A stretch of 64,000 nt of DNA from assembly GCF_036898095.1 (NCBI RefSeq), contig NC_090751.1, positions 51,814,948-51,878,947 on the forward strand, written 5' to 3'. The position numbers and the translations under genes were made by a program. The stretch is from Palaemon carinicauda (taxonomy: Eukaryota > Arthropoda > Malacostraca > Decapoda > Palaemonidae). This document shows, in pieces, positions 1 through 13,221 of the stretch. Positions within the stretch are counted from its first letter, which is position 1. The number at the start of each line of letters is the position of its first letter. Under the pieces are notes generated by a model. The model was not told the DNA's origin, did no database searches, and worked only from the letters and a program-made list of their open reading frames with translations.

Positions 1-131
1 AAGTATTATGGCATGTTCTGCAGGCACCTTGAATGAAGATATAGAATTTCAATATCACTTATATTTGATTTTCTGTTTATGATACTATTTTTATGGAGAG
101 AGTATTATGAAATTCTTCGAGTTTTTGTTTG

Positions 132-213
<82 letters not shown>
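132..213. repeat. (ATT)n microsatellite
   Basis: An uninterrupted run of ATT triplets of about 27 units leads directly into dispersed repeat copy 1. The same ATT-run/repeat pairing recurs near 8.8 kb, so the microsatellite is probably the simple-sequence end of that repeat. Confidence 0.95.
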
Positions 214-214
<1 letters not shown>

Positions 215-560
215 CAGCTAAGCTACAACGCTAGTTGGAAAAGCAAGATGCTATAAGCCCAAGGGCTCCAACAGGGAAAAGTAGAAGAGTGAGGAAAGGA
301 AATAAGGAAATAAATAAACGATATGAAGAATAAAGAACAATTAAAATAGAATATTTTGAAAACAGTAAAAACATTAAAATATGCATTTCATATTTAAACT
401 ATAGATTGATTTATGTCAACCTGTGCAACATAAAAATATTTGCTGCAAGTTTGAACTATTGAAGTTTTACCGATTCAACTACCCTATTAGTAAGATCATT
501 CCACAACTTGGAATTAAAGTTAAAGATCCGATATAGGCCTATCGTTTTTACTGTAAATTT
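214..560 (+). repeat. Dispersed decapod-type repeat, copy 1
   Basis: This copy begins with a block reading AGCTAAGCTACAACG, then GGCTCCAACAGGGAAAA, an A/G-rich tract and a conserved tail (ACCGATTCAACTACCC). It aligns by eye with the copies at 8803-9257 and 54943-55245. No ORF is conserved among the three copies, so it is probably non-autonomous. I recall very similar sequence from caridean shrimp genomes, but its class (SINE-like or a LINE 3' end) is unresolved. Confidence 0.75.
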
Positions 561-1630
561 TCATGAAAGTGTATTTGGCTGAATGTTGGCAGTTCCTTTA
601 CTCTAAAATACAATGGTTTTCTGACCAATACGTTACGGTTGGACGATTCAACTGGCAGCCAGCTTGCGAATCCAGCAATTTAATCCGTTTTCAGCGATCG
701 TGTGTTTCACGAATTTACGCTGCTTTGAATGTTTGCTTAATTCTAATTCCCTCGCAGAACACATTCTAAATCAACATCAGTGGAAGTGTTAATGCATCTC
801 TTCTATAACTATTGATTCTAAGTTGACAGTTTTTGTCCGTTAACGTCGTGTATCCCCATTTATAAGACGAATAATGTAATGCTCTCCGTTCATTTACTGA
901 GAGTTGACAAACACCAATGCATTTTTTTTTTTTTAATGTAGCCTAACCCTAAAAAATCCGGCTTATTTAATTTATTGATGTGACCAATTGTATCGTTGTG
1001 TGTCTAAACAGACAACCCGATCTATGAAAAAACACTCAAATATTCGTAATATGATTATTGTTGCTTATTACGTGAGATTTAGAATTACTTCGTCTCCAGG
1101 AGCCAAAGCAGCCCTACAGCACTCAATCTTTGACAAAATAAGAGCCCTCGCCCTTTTTCAGTTGATTTAACAAAAAATTAGCTTCTATTGTGCAGCGGAT
1201 GTAAATCCTAGTACAGTTGCCCCTCAACTATCAGATGCTTCGAGACTTGAGCCTCTGATAAGTAGCCTCACAGAAACTCTACTACAGCCTACATATGAAC
1301 GTTTTTTATGATAATTCAGCATAACTTCAAACACAAAATAAATTGGCATTTAAACTCAAAATTCATTTTAGCCAAAATTGAATCAGGTCTGAAAATGAAG
1401 TCCATAAAATAATTATCATTGTAATTTAGGTAATAATACAGATGTGTTATAAGTCGAGGTCTGTAACATAATTTGTGTTATTGGATCCGTACTCAACCAA
1501 AATGGGCATGATACGTATGCTCATATTGACACTGATATTCATATCAAATATATTTTACTCAATCGAATGGATTAACAGAGAATAATAGCTTATACCCGGA
1601 GTCTCAATCGGCATTGAAGCTTGGTGGAAT
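561..1630. other. AT-rich DNA, no feature seen
   Basis: Only short ORFs of 60-68 codons without domain signals are present. No splice-flanked coding block, RNA gene or element end was recognised. Confidence 0.6.
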
Positions 1631-1631
1631 T

Positions 1632-1840
1632 TACAAGGCTGGTAGTACGGTACGGTACGGAATGCTTTCCGTACTTCGTACCTGCTCAAAATCTCGTACC
1701 GGGATTTCTTTCCGTACTTTGTACCTGCTCAAAATCCCGTACCGTGATTTCGTACCGTGCTCTCAACTATCTTTCCGTACCGCACAGTACGGATAAAAAT
1801 AACGTACCGTAATTCCGTATTTTTACCGTACTATAAGGCA
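1632..1840. repeat. GTACCG/CGGTAC-rich short repeat tract
   Basis: The tract starts AAGGCTGGTAGTACGG and contains many GTACGG/CCGTAC motifs in both orientations. It includes two ~46-bp units built on a CCGTACTT.GTACCTGCTCAAAATC.CGTACCG pattern. Its outer edge is inverted relative to 7555-7592 (see that entry). The short open frames across it are low-complexity artefacts. Confidence 0.6.
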
Positions 1841-2199
1841 TCTCAATCTAAATGGTAAAAATCCCCTCTTTTTGGAAATTTCTTAGTTAATAGGAGAAAA
1901 TCAACAAGGGAACGTTATACGTGCTTGTCTGTATTCAGTTTTAATAATTATGATAGTGATATAAATGATGATGAGGATGATATTGATAGCATTAAGATTA
2001 TCTGCAATGATATCAATGCTTATGATAAAATTAGTAATGGCTACTAGTAATGTGTAATTACAATAGAACTATTACTGCTACTACCCATACTACTGCTAAC
2101 ACCACTGCTATTCTTACTAGTAATTAGAATAAATACACAAATTTGCTATATAAGTAATTATCATAAATAATATTTCTATGTTTTCGAAATTGACCAAGC

Positions 2200-2545
2200 G
2201 TATTCTCATGAGGATTCATGATACCTATCTCCCAAGGAACTATTTATTTGGCGCATGTAATATAGGCCGGGTGCCAGGACCACCCATCAAGATGTTTTCT
2301 GCTATGTTTAACTCATATTTCTTAATGACATGTCTTGGGCTACGCTCAACTCCGCCTCACATAAATCTACATTAACCCTTATATGGGTGGTCAAAAATAT
2401 TCAAACTTCCAAGAAATTTTGCAGGGACTATTGCAATATATCAAGAAACATATGTAAAGGGTGAAAATTACAATAGTATAATATATATTTTTAAAGTAAT
2501 ACAAAATGTACACAGACAACCCGATTTTTTTTTTGTTTAACATAT
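2200..2545 (+). repeat. Left terminal inverted repeat of the 2.2-7.1 kb transposon
   Basis: This arm is the reverse complement of 6765-7145 with mismatches and small indels. The best-matching block is around GGCCGGGTGCCAGG near 2268, and similarity continues outward to an ATTCATGATAC block near 2213. Confidence 0.7.
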
Positions 2546-3448
2546 CTCTCTTTGAAAAACGAAAGCCTCTCTGAGAAATATAACTAATCTATTGCATTAT
2601 AAATGCTTCCTTGTTACATACACTTTTATTTGAGCCTATGTTGACATTTCTTATTGCCAAAATTTACGTTATACTAAAACAAGTACCAAAACTTCTCTAT
2701 CCGTTTCAAATTGGTAAATCCAAATGATTAACTGATGGTTCTTTCTCCTGACAATTTCCAAAGTTATTATAAAGAATAAAGTGCCTTTAGATTTTTGTAG
2801 AAAATTCAAAGGTATTTTTTAATATGTAGCTATAAGTTAATATTAATTATTTTTCTTATTTATTTGTTCATTTATTTATTTACGTGTTTATCGTGAGAGT
2901 TGTCAACGAGAGTTTTTTTTTTTTTCGTATTGATCGACGCACATTGTCAAGCATTATAACAAATGCTGAATGTAAGCAAACAAGCAGCCAACGAAAAGAT
3001 GATATATAGTGATATTTGGTAAATACTTTATATTTTGCTAAGGTGACAAGGTAAAGAAGGTCTCAGGTAATGGACATAGCTTGCAGAAGTTCCACTCAGA
3101 TGATTATAAAACATTGAAGAAAAGGAAAATGAACTAAAATATAAAAATTTATTATGCAAAATAGGAGGAGTAGATCTCTTTGCAAGGGAGGCCCAATTTC
3201 ATGAGTGGTAACCCAAGCAGTATTTAGTAAGACGAATACCTCAGAAGCGGTACTCCATCACAGAAACTGAGGAAGCATCAGACTAGAGGAGATGTAAGGA
3301 GAAAGTATTTTCGCATGTGTACGATTTTATAAAGTTATTCGCAAAGGTCAGGTTCTAAAACTTTGTTATCGTCGAAATCTGTATAATGAGAATCTATACA
3401 ATAATAACAATAATGAACAAACTTTTGAAATAACTAGTCAATCTCAGG

Positions 3449-6370
3449 TTGAAGATTGAACACTGTTCTGACCTGAAGGACAGCATCGACTTCTCATCAC
3501 CCCTATATAAAGACACACTGATATTTTGTAAATCTTTAGAATCACTGAAAACAATTGTTCATTTTGCTTATGGTTTGGGAGATAATGCCTGGATCAAAGA
3601 AATTAGTCTTGAGTTTCACACTAGATTACTCAATGCCCTTAAAGAAATTAAGACACTTTTATGGCGCACCAAATTTAGTGACGCTCCTTATCCACCAGAG
3701 GAAATTCCTGCTTATGGTCTACAATCTGTGCTTACACTAACTTGTGGTAAGAGGGGCCCATTAAATCGAGAAAGAATATCATTATTGTCTTTTAGTTAAA
3801 TTATATGTAACAGGTGGACAGTGGAAGATGATAAAGTATATCCTACTATGTGTGTGACACTCCGCCATCTCTTCAAATCTAAAGAATTATCTACTCTCCC
3901 AAACAAACTAGGTTATTGTGAGTCCTATACTTATTCTCTTGAATTGGAAACTGCCCTAGCAAATCCATAGTTGAAAGTGTTTCAGTAATCGGTAACAGTG
4001 ATGTGGTTAAGGATCAGCCTGAAGGAACAGTGTTTCATTGCGACTGGGACAACTTTGATCAGCTGGTGTCTGATGTTTATGGAGCTAAAAACTTCACAGC
4101 ACAGTTGGAATCTACATGCAAGAATTTGGATTCTGTAAAGAGAATGGCCTGAAATCAGTCCCTCGTATGTCTGAACCCATTACTGATACCCAACTGGAAA
4201 AAAAAGCAGAGAAGATTCAAAAGTCCAGTTTAAGATTTAGCCCCATACTACCAGAGAAAACGGCCAGAACCAACCCTCACGGAGCCCTCAAACTGTACTG
4301 AAAATTACAACATCAAAGCTATAGGTTTACAAGATTCTGTTTTTTAGATTATTCTTCGTCATATGCACTTTGAAGATCCTTTTAACCCTGCTATATCGGG
4401 ATCTATGTCTAGTACTGGCATTACTCCAAACTGTACCACAACTATTGGGTATCATCCAATGATTAATGCAGCAATTACGGACCTCAAAACAATTCAAGAA
4501 TGTTTGAGGTTTAGTCAAGAAGCATCATCCGAAGTAGGACAAAATTAAACAATTGCAATATTTGATCTAGTTATTTGCATGAAAATCTTTTCTCTGATAT
4601 GGTTGAACCAGAAAAAAATACAAAAGGCATATCATACTCATTGGTACTTTTCACACCGGTGAAACAGTTGCTACGAACAATTAAGCAATTCAGAGTTTTA
4701 TCAACCCATTTCAACTTAAAATCTCGCAGTCTTTGACATGTTTATCCTCGGGAGCATCAATATCTGAAGAAATATGGCATGATGTGCTAGATGCATTGAG
4801 TAAAGTCAAATCACAGAAAGAAAACTTCGTGAACGACTGCCTTGTGAAAAAAATGTACCTTTATTCGAACCCATCAAGAGAAACAAGTTCAAAACAATGT
4901 CGTCCAGAGCTGTTTCACAAAGGAGTGCAACAACAAATAAAGAAATCCAATACAAGTCAACAAGTGGGTTCATTTTCAAAGTATTTATCAAAACACAGCA
5001 AAAAGAAAGACATGTTAGCATTAGTGACCTTATGGACTGTCCCCTGTCTCCAACTCCATGTTCTTTAGCAACAGTTGATGGATACTTCATAAAAACAAAC
5101 AAAGCTTAAGGAATGAATGGTGATAAAAAATATTGAAAATGGAAAGCTCCTTCCATCAAATGAATGTGCTTTGATTTAGTATGGGAATTCCTTCTTTTAT
5201 ATGAAAAAGGTACCCCTACAGTACAAATTATATCAGAACGTATTTTCCAAAATATGCTGACAAACTCCTCTCTCCCAAATCGGCCGAGCGAGACCAAAGA
5301 GGCTGTAATGGTAAGTTCATAATTCATGGGCTGAATATTCACCGTCCCATAGACTGGAAAACGTTTCTCACAAATGATGACAACAAGAAATCTCTCATCA
5401 GTCTACTACATCGCCACTGGGGCTCTGATGATATGACAAAAAGTATCATAAAATAATCTACGATCTTCACTGAGGGAGGTCAAACCAATAAATAAACTGA
5501 CAGTAGCTGAGGGAAAGGCTTTCAAACAGCAATTGCCTGAAGCATATTCCAGCCATGAAGAAAGTGATGTCAGGCTTATCATTTATATCAATTACATTCA
5601 GACCAAACTACCACACATCAAGACGGGGAGAGTTAGGTCAAAGGACAATGATATTTTTTTCATTCTTCTCTATTATGCTAAATCTTTCGCAGTCACCAAC
5701 CTCCTAAATATGGGAGAACGACTCATCAACATTAAGTAGTTAGCAGAAAATTAATCTCAAGACCACATTACAGCCCTTCTGTCTCTTCATGCCTTCACTG
5801 GTGAAGATTGTACTTCAGCATTCAAATGCAGGGAAAGATATGATCAATCAATCAATCAAAGTCCATTGATATTTTTGCTGAAGTAGGGGAGCAATGGGTT
5901 CTTGATGACGTGAATGTCATGAGATGAATTGAAAAATTCACATGCCATTTGCAGGGTTTTGGTTACAGATTAAAGGAAGTCAATGAAGCCCGAGAAATGA
6001 AGTCCAAGAAAATCAGTGGATCAACCATAGTTACGAGTATACGGCCAGCAGTCACTTTTGATCTTTGCAAAGTTTCCCCCATGCGAAAGAGTTCGTGTGC
6101 AGCATGTGAACAGTATTAATTACGAAGTGTGCATCTGGGATAGAGCTCATGAACAGTATCCGGAATTACTATTTCCTCATGAGTTTGATTTCACCTAAAT
6201 TCCGACAGAAATAAACTTGAACCTTTGTGGTTTGAGGGAGACATCATCTCAAAAGATCTCATGAGTGTATTAGTAGATAAGGGAGGAGACGAAGGAAAGT
6301 GTGATGATTTCAATATAAGTGATAATCATGATAATTATGAATTTGATGATGACGAGGATGAAGATGATTA
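3449..6370 (+). pseudogene. Broken transposon ORF, PIN/FEN-like family (tentative)
   Basis: Pieces in different frames appear to form one ancestral protein. They are a 116-aa piece at 3449, a piece near 4029 with FHCDWDNFD, a piece ending PLSPTPCSLATVDGYFIKTNKA-like near 5030-5106, a piece at 5533 with SHEESDVRL and SKDNDIFFILLYYA, and one near 5765 reading ALLSLHAFTGEDCTSAF. The spaced acidic motif (HEE.D.RL, then .DND/DTD followed by hydrophobics, then HAFTG.D) matches a transposon-associated family I recall with an HAFTGCD signature. The DTD-type motif suggests a PIN/flap-nuclease-like fold, but that is inference. Stops, frameshifts and poly-A/T runs show that it is dead. Confidence 0.5.
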
Positions 6371-6764
6371 ATCAGACAGTGATCAATCATGTGCTATTGA
6401 CAGGATTTTTTTTTTATTAAAGAAAATCTACTTCTTATTTTTACAAACAAAAAATGTGTTTAAAGATAAAATCAGCCATTCACTTATGCTAACATGGTAT
6501 AATTTAGCTTAGTATGACTCAATTTAGCTTAAATGGGTGCATTAGATACCGGCAGTATGCAAGTAGGCCAAGTCATGAATAGTGGACTGTAATTCATATT
6601 TTCTCAAGTTTGTAAAAAAAAAAAAGTGTGTTCTGTATGCTACCAACAACTGCTAATATAAACTCAAAAGAAGGCTTATGAAATATGGAAGTTTTTTTCT
6701 GAAGCATTTACACATAGATTCATTATTTATTTCCCGAGATGACTTCGTTTCCAAAGAAAAATAT

Positions 6765-7145
6765 GTTAAAAACCAGATTTTTTCGGTTTGTCTATGTACA
6801 TTTTGTATTGTTTTCGAAATACCTATGATATTATTATAATTTTTGCTCTTTGCGTATGTTTCTTTATATATAAAAATAGTCCCTGCAAGATTTCATGAAT
6901 TTCTGAATATTTTTGACAGCCCATATGAGGGCTGATGTAGATTTGTGTGAGGCGGAGTAGAGCGTAGTGCGTGTGAGAACGGCCCCGAGTTAGGGGTGGT
7001 CGCTATGTTCTTGACATAGCCCAAGACATACGGCATTAGAAAATGTGAATCAAAAACGTTAGCAGAAAACATCCTGAAGGAAGTCCTGGCACCCGGCCAA
7101 AAATCTTACTCGAAATATTTATTTCCAAGTATCATGATTCTTTGC
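6765..7145 (-). repeat. Right terminal inverted repeat of the 2.2-7.1 kb transposon
   Basis: Read in reverse complement, this arm follows 2200-2545 block by block and ends in GGCCGGGTGCCAGG followed by an ATCATGATAC block. It differs from the left arm by many substitutions, so the element is old. Confidence 0.7.
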
Positions 7146-7554
7146 CTACTAATTGCTCAAACCATGGTCTCTTTTCTCAAGGATCTTATTAAGCTAAACA
7201 AGTATAGAATATAATAATCATCAGTGGAAAGTAAACCAATACCTGACATTACCAAGTAATTAATAACTGAAAACAAATTCTTCTGAATATTCATAATGGC
7301 AGTTAGTATATGGAGAATACCTTTCATTGGTGTCAAATCAAGCATATTAGTTTAAAATGATTATGTAATACTAGTTAGAAACATAAGGGAATCTTATATA
7401 TCATTCTTCATTCCTAGTTTCAATTGATTCAGAATGTACCTCAACCCGGAGAATGTGCAGTATACTGTACAATCACTTGGGTGACAGAAAGTGCAATAAA
7501 TGATGCAGCTATCATGCTTATAATATCTCGTGGGACTATTCATGTTACGTACAT

Positions 7555-7592
7555 ACACCGTACCGTGCCGTATCGTAATGCCAGCCTTGGGT
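7555..7592 (-). repeat. Inverted mate of the GTACGG tract
   Basis: The sequence reads CCGTACCGTGCCGTATCG, then a short spacer and CCAGCCTT. Its reverse complement matches the outer edge of the 1632 tract (AAGGCTGG followed by tacgg repeats). This may mark the ends of a larger, older unit of ~6 kb enclosing the transposon. Confidence 0.45.
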
Positions 7593-7599
7593 GGAAACT

Positions 7600-7762
<163 letters not shown>

Positions 7763-8003
7763 CTGTATATATTTTTTCTAAACATCGACTGTGGCTTAGC
7801 TTATATACAATGGTCTTCCAGGTATTGCCCTTTCTTTGAAAGTACAGGCAGGTGCGATTTCTCGTCGTTTATTTATGTACGTATGTATTTATTTTCAACA
7901 TGTAGATTCTTTATTCTGCGAAAATTTACCGAAATAGTATACGGTCTTCCATCTTGTGCTTTTAGATTTTGTGGACTTTAATTTTCATTAATATTATCAA
8001 AAC

Positions 8004-8004
<1 letters not shown>

Positions 8005-8085
<81 letters not shown>

Positions 8086-8109
8086 GTTGTTGTTGTTGTT
8101 GTCGTCGTC
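8005..8109. repeat. (ATT)n-(GTT)n-(GTC)n microsatellite
   Basis: About 27 ATT units pass into five GTT units and then GTC units, an apparent stepwise decay of one triplet array. The poly-Ile/poly-Val frame across it is an artefact. Confidence 0.95.
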
Positions 8110-8800
8110 AAACATTTATTACAATTCAGCGAAATTTTGAAAACATATTCACATCATGTAATCAAGGTGAACATTATAACAAACGGAGTACTGTATTCTG
8201 GGTAAATTTTACGTACTAAACGCACATAAAAAAAGATCAAAGGCTACTTGAAGTCATCTATTTTGGGGCTTTTTAGAAAAAAAAATCTGATTGCTGTGAT
8301 GCCTCGTTACTCTATTCCATTATTAAGCTTTGTGAATCTCGTTGATTAGCTAATTGGCGCTTGCGGCATCTAATAGAGTTAATCCTATTACTAAAATGGA
8401 AGAAGAAGAGCAACCCCTGCAGAACTTGTAAATTGAACGTCAATTCAGAAAGTAAACCTTATAAAATTTCTGCCAATTTAACGTGAGAGATTTATTTCCA
8501 TCTATTGCTTGTCATAGGTTAATGGCTGTTTCTTGCACAAGTATCCTAATATATTATTTATCTTCCTCTTGTTTAAAAAAATAAATCTGGATAGAACTAA
8601 AACACAACTTTCCAACTAAATTTTTTAAAAGTACACTAACACATTTAAAATAGTATTTTTTTTTTTTTTTTTAGACGGAGTGAACCCTATTTTTAAATGG
8701 CAATGGATTCATAACAAAACTAATGGTAGTTTCGCAAATGTCATATGTGTACGAAATACCAAATCACATAAACATTCAACGTCCTCTCGTTTGATCAACT
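8110..8800. other. AT-rich DNA, no feature seen
   Basis: No coding block, element end or RNA gene was recognised. A T-run at 8658-8673 is the only notable tract. Confidence 0.55.
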
Positions 8801-9711
8801 AGAATTATTATTATTATTATTATTATTATTAGCTTAGCTACAACCCTGGTTGAAAAAGCAGGGCTCCAACAGGGAAAAATAGCCCAGTGAAGAAAGGAAA
8901 AAGGGAAATAAATGAACTATATGAAAATCAATAAAAGATTTGAATAAAATATTTCAAGAACAGTAACAATATTAAAACATTAAACTATTTTGATAACAGT
9001 AACAACATCAAAATAGACCCTTTTCGTATACAAACTATAAAAAAAAGACTTGTGCCAGCCTGTTCAACATAAAAAACATTTGCTGCCCGTTTGAACTAAT
9101 ACCGATTCAACTACCCGATTAGGAATATTATTCCACAACTTGTTCATACCTGGAGTAAAACTTCTTGAATACTGTATAGTATTGAGCCTCGTGGTGGAGA
9201 AGGCCTGACTATTAGAATTATCTGCATACCTAGTATTACGAACAGGGTGGTACTGTCCAGTGTAACGGTCTGTTTTTCCCCCCGTCCGAAATTCCCCCCG
9301 GGGGAAATATGGCCCAGGATATTTATCCCTCCGGGGGAACTTTGTCCCAGGATAATATTCCCCCCTCTGGGCCAAGATTCCCCCTTTGCTTGGTGGAGGT
9401 AACCCTTTTTTTTCGTTTGCCATGGAAATCAATTTCAATGGGATTTCCTAGAAAAGCTGCACAAATTGCAAGACAATGAAGGGTTACATTTAGGCAATAA
9501 ATTGAGGTCACAACATATTGCTTGAATAAAAAGAACAATGAATTTTAAGCGTGCTGCTCAGTTTCTTAGTGAATCCGTATCAAACCCCATGCAATATTGC
9601 TTAGAAAACAAACGCTGATTTCGAAGGATGTGAGGGAACAATCAAATTCTTTAGTATATATATCCTCAATTCAAGAAATTTGTGAAGACGTAACTATAAA
9701 CCTCCAAATGC

Positions 9712-9712
<1 letters not shown>

Positions 9713-9765
<53 letters not shown>
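9713..9765. repeat. Poly-A tract
   Basis: An uninterrupted run of about 53 A inside the 9.26-10.63 kb insertion. No retroposed coding sequence precedes it, so it is read as simple sequence. Confidence 0.9.
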
Positions 9766-9768
<3 letters not shown>

Positions 9769-9814
9769 CGGTTTGTTTAAAGAATTTATGATGGAGGCTG
9801 ATATTGGGATAGTC

Positions 9815-9957
9815 CAAGGGGTTGTGACCTGTGACCTGCGAAGGTTTGTGACCTGGGAAGGGGGTTCGGGGACTTGGCCCCCGGCTAGGGGCTGTGACCT
9901 GGGAAGGGGGTCCGGGGCTTGCCCCCGACTAGGGGTTGTGACCTGGGAACTACTAGG
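9815..9957. repeat. GC-rich minisatellite (GTGACCTG core)
   Basis: TGTGACCTGGGAAGGGGGT and CCCCGRCTAGGGG blocks recur with a period of roughly 45-50 bp for about two and a half units. The composition contrasts sharply with the AT-rich surroundings. Confidence 0.8.
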
Positions 9958-10293
9958 TTAGGTTAGGTGGGTTTGTTAGGTTCTGTATCATTTTACAAAT
10001 CTCAAATGTGTTAAATAATCATGTTTGGCCTATGTTCAGCCACTTACATGATCCATATGTTTTACCAACTGGTTACCTTGTTCTTATTTAGCATTTCTGA
10101 CCATTATTATTGCTGTAAATCACTCGTTTATGACATTTCCCCACCCTAAAACCACAGGTTTCCCACTCGGTTCCCCCATAATCTCTGGTAACACAACTGA
10201 ATTGGTATCATCCCCTTTCTAATCCATAGTGCTTCTTAGCATCGTGTACTTTTTATTTGGTGCTGGACAGTACGAAAGAAGAGTAAGGTTTTC

Positions 10294-10423
<130 letters not shown>

Positions 10424-10900
10424 CGTTGATTATTTAATTCATCAAAATAGTTTCTCTGTATGGGAGGGTGGGGGAGAAATGGCCTAGGGGGGGAAAAATA
10501 TCCTAGGGCTGAAATTACCCCCGGGGGAATAACAGCCCGGGCTGCTTTTCCCGGGGGGGAAATCGATCCTAGGCTAATTTTCCCGGGGGGAATTTCAGCC
10601 AGGGGGGAAAAATTTCCTGCTACACCGGGATGATCTCAATGTAAAGGATGGTCAGTTATGAAAAATTTTATACAACATGCATAACGAACTAATTGAACAC
10701 TGTGCCAGAGAGTTAATTATATCTAGATCAGGAATAAGAAATCGAATAGACCATAAGTTTCTGTCCAACAAATTAAGATGGGAATCAGCAGCTGAAGACC
10801 AGATAAGGAAACAATGCCCGAAACAAGGTAGGATGAGAGAAATAAAACACTTCTTCAGAATAGACTGATCACCGAAAATCTTGAAAGACTTTCCCCAATA

Positions 10901-13220
10901 ATCCAATTTTATTGTGCAATTGAAGAAGAGACAGACCTAATGTGTTTCTCAAAAGTAAATCGGTTCTTAAGAATCACACTTTTTATATGTAAAATATAGT
11001 TTATAGTGTTAAATCTTGGTCTTCAGTGTTTGCGAGTAATAGCATAGATGTGAATCTATAATTATGTTAGTTTAACTAACTAGCTCTAATGCTGTTGCTG
11101 TTCAAAGTGTTGCAGCTTTATGAAGTGCGGAAGGTTATTGACCCATTTTACTTAAAGTGGTTAAGGAATCTCTTCACTCGAGACCCGAGAATATATTGTA
11201 CTTGCATGGTAGGGTAACTTGAATGAAATAGCAACTTACCTTTAGTCTCTTTGTATAGCAAACCAGGCCTTAATATTTGCCGCTCATACTTCACACCACT
11301 GTTGCAAGAAACGGGAACCGAAAAATATTCAACATTTAATTTACCAAAATATCTGCTAGCACTTACAAGAATTATGTAAGTAAAAATGGTTGTGTTTGAT
11401 GCGAAACCTGCAAGGCCAAGAAATTAGTGCTGAAATTTCAATGAGTGATTTCGATAAGTAGCCCAATTTCCATAAATCGAGCTGTCTTGACAGCTGTAAG
11501 ACTCTGCTCGTCAACTTTGCACTAGGCGTATATTCACCCCAAAGATAAGGTGTCCTTTGTAACTTGAATCTAGTCAGTGTTTGTTAACATATCTTGTGAG
11601 GATTATCTTATCAATCGAATCTGTAAGATTCAGCAATAAATTCTTCTTTAGAAAAAACTGCAAGTTAAAATTAACCCTAAATATCTAGCTGAAGCAATGT
11701 TGTTTTGTCAATACCTCTGAAAAGATATAATCTGCTAAAAGCAAAGAACACGTGAGGCTATTTATCTCAACCCCTCCTTTTTGCGTGGTTTTGTGTTTAG
11801 GTCTACTGTACGTGTTAGTTTACTAAATTTCTGAAGTGCAAAATGCTCTGAGGGTAAGGCAATTACAGGTCAAATCCCCCTTTTATCTATGTTTTTGTGG
11901 TTGTTGTTGTTGAAATCATGGGATTTGCTATTTGGAAACTTCCATCATGACATTTTATGAATATTTCAAATATATTAAGCCAAACATTGTTTCAGTGATA
12001 TCGAAATACTATATTGATTCCATTTCTCCTAGGGAAAACATATTTTCACATGTACAGTGTTGCATTGAGGGTACGAGGACGACGATTTTCGGAAGTGGTT
12101 TAATTATCCTGAAAACTAGGGAGACGAAGTCATTGAAAATTTCGTGAGCCTGACTCATTATCATTAGCCTCGCGCACACACCAGGCACCGTTCAACGCAA
12201 CACGTAAATATGAAAGTTTAGTCTCATGGATTTTTAAACAAAATATAAATTGAAGTGGGAAAAATATAAAGACAATGTTTATTTAATTAAATTGGAGACT
12301 AATGCTATTAAATTATTACGAAAGACGTATTGAATGTAAAGAACAAGCCGTATCCCCTTCTTATTTTACCCTAAAATATAGTGTGATTCTAATTGAGTTA
12401 AAAATATCGGCAAATTTAGCATCGGTATGAAATATATATACATTTTAATGAATCCAATATAATCATATAAGGTAGCCTGAGAAAATATCTCCCAAACTAG
12501 AAAAGAAAATTATGTTTGAAAGAAGCGTCTCGCTTGATTGTTTACTATCATCATATGATCTGGCTGCAACACCTTCCCCATGGTAAGGAAAGCTAATTTG
12601 CCTTGACATATCAGATTTTAAGGTTAATTAAGCGAGCTGTTTTGCTCTTGTGTATTTTAGATTGTACGAAGGGTATATTTAATTCATAAAAAATCTAAAC
12701 GTCAAAGTTTTCAATGATTAAACAAGAGGAAAGTACCCAACGGAGATTGACATTTCTACCATGGTGTCAATGTTTTGATCAGGCGTTATTTTGAAAACTG
12801 ATATTCTTTTAGTTTTAATTGTCACCGAAGCTTGTGGACATTGTGAATATCATGGTAACTGGTTTTATACGTTTCAAGAGAAGATGTGCTTGTTTAACAT
12901 GTTTAGTATTAGCGTAACACTACTCTGCACTACCTACGGAAGTCCTAGTCAGGCGACGGTGCATTATCATATGCATGACGTAATCGTTTATTTACTTAAC
13001 AGTACACTCGTATATCTAACATACCTGTATGCTATACAATAAGTATCAGAAATTTAACTTAAAGACCTCATAGCCAAATTTAGTTACTAGCCAAGCCCAT
13101 TACTTAAGATTCTCAGCCCTGCTTACAGGCCTGCTGTTAGCTAGGCTATTCAGTTTTAGCCTCGGTTGGCCGAGGCAAAAAAATGACTCAAATCCAGTAC
13201 TTAGCAGACACTTAGATTAT
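10901..13220. other. AT-rich DNA, no feature seen
   Basis: The longest plus-strand frames are 71-83 codons and lack recognisable domains or splice context. No element end was recognised. It could be intron or intergenic DNA. Confidence 0.5.
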
Positions 13221-13221
13221 A

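Larger units (their letters stand above)
2200..7145 (+). mobile_element. Decayed DNA transposon with long terminal inverted repeats
   Basis: Two long inverted arms face each other across about 4.2 kb of decayed coding sequence. Landmarks visible in both arms are GGCCGGGTGCCAGG, the GGCTACGCTC...CCGCCTCACA segment, and a stretch near TACAAAATGTACA. The interior reads on the plus strand through multiple stops and frameshifts. No target-site duplication was identified, so the outer limits are approximate. The interior protein resembles a family I remember from cnidarian, fish and arthropod repeats; the transposon superfamily cannot be named from sequence alone. Confidence 0.65.

Noticed and set aside
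10677..10868. 63-codon frame near 10.7 kb as a host exon
   Set aside because: It lies within copy 2 of the dispersed repeat, and no splice-bounded homology is evident.
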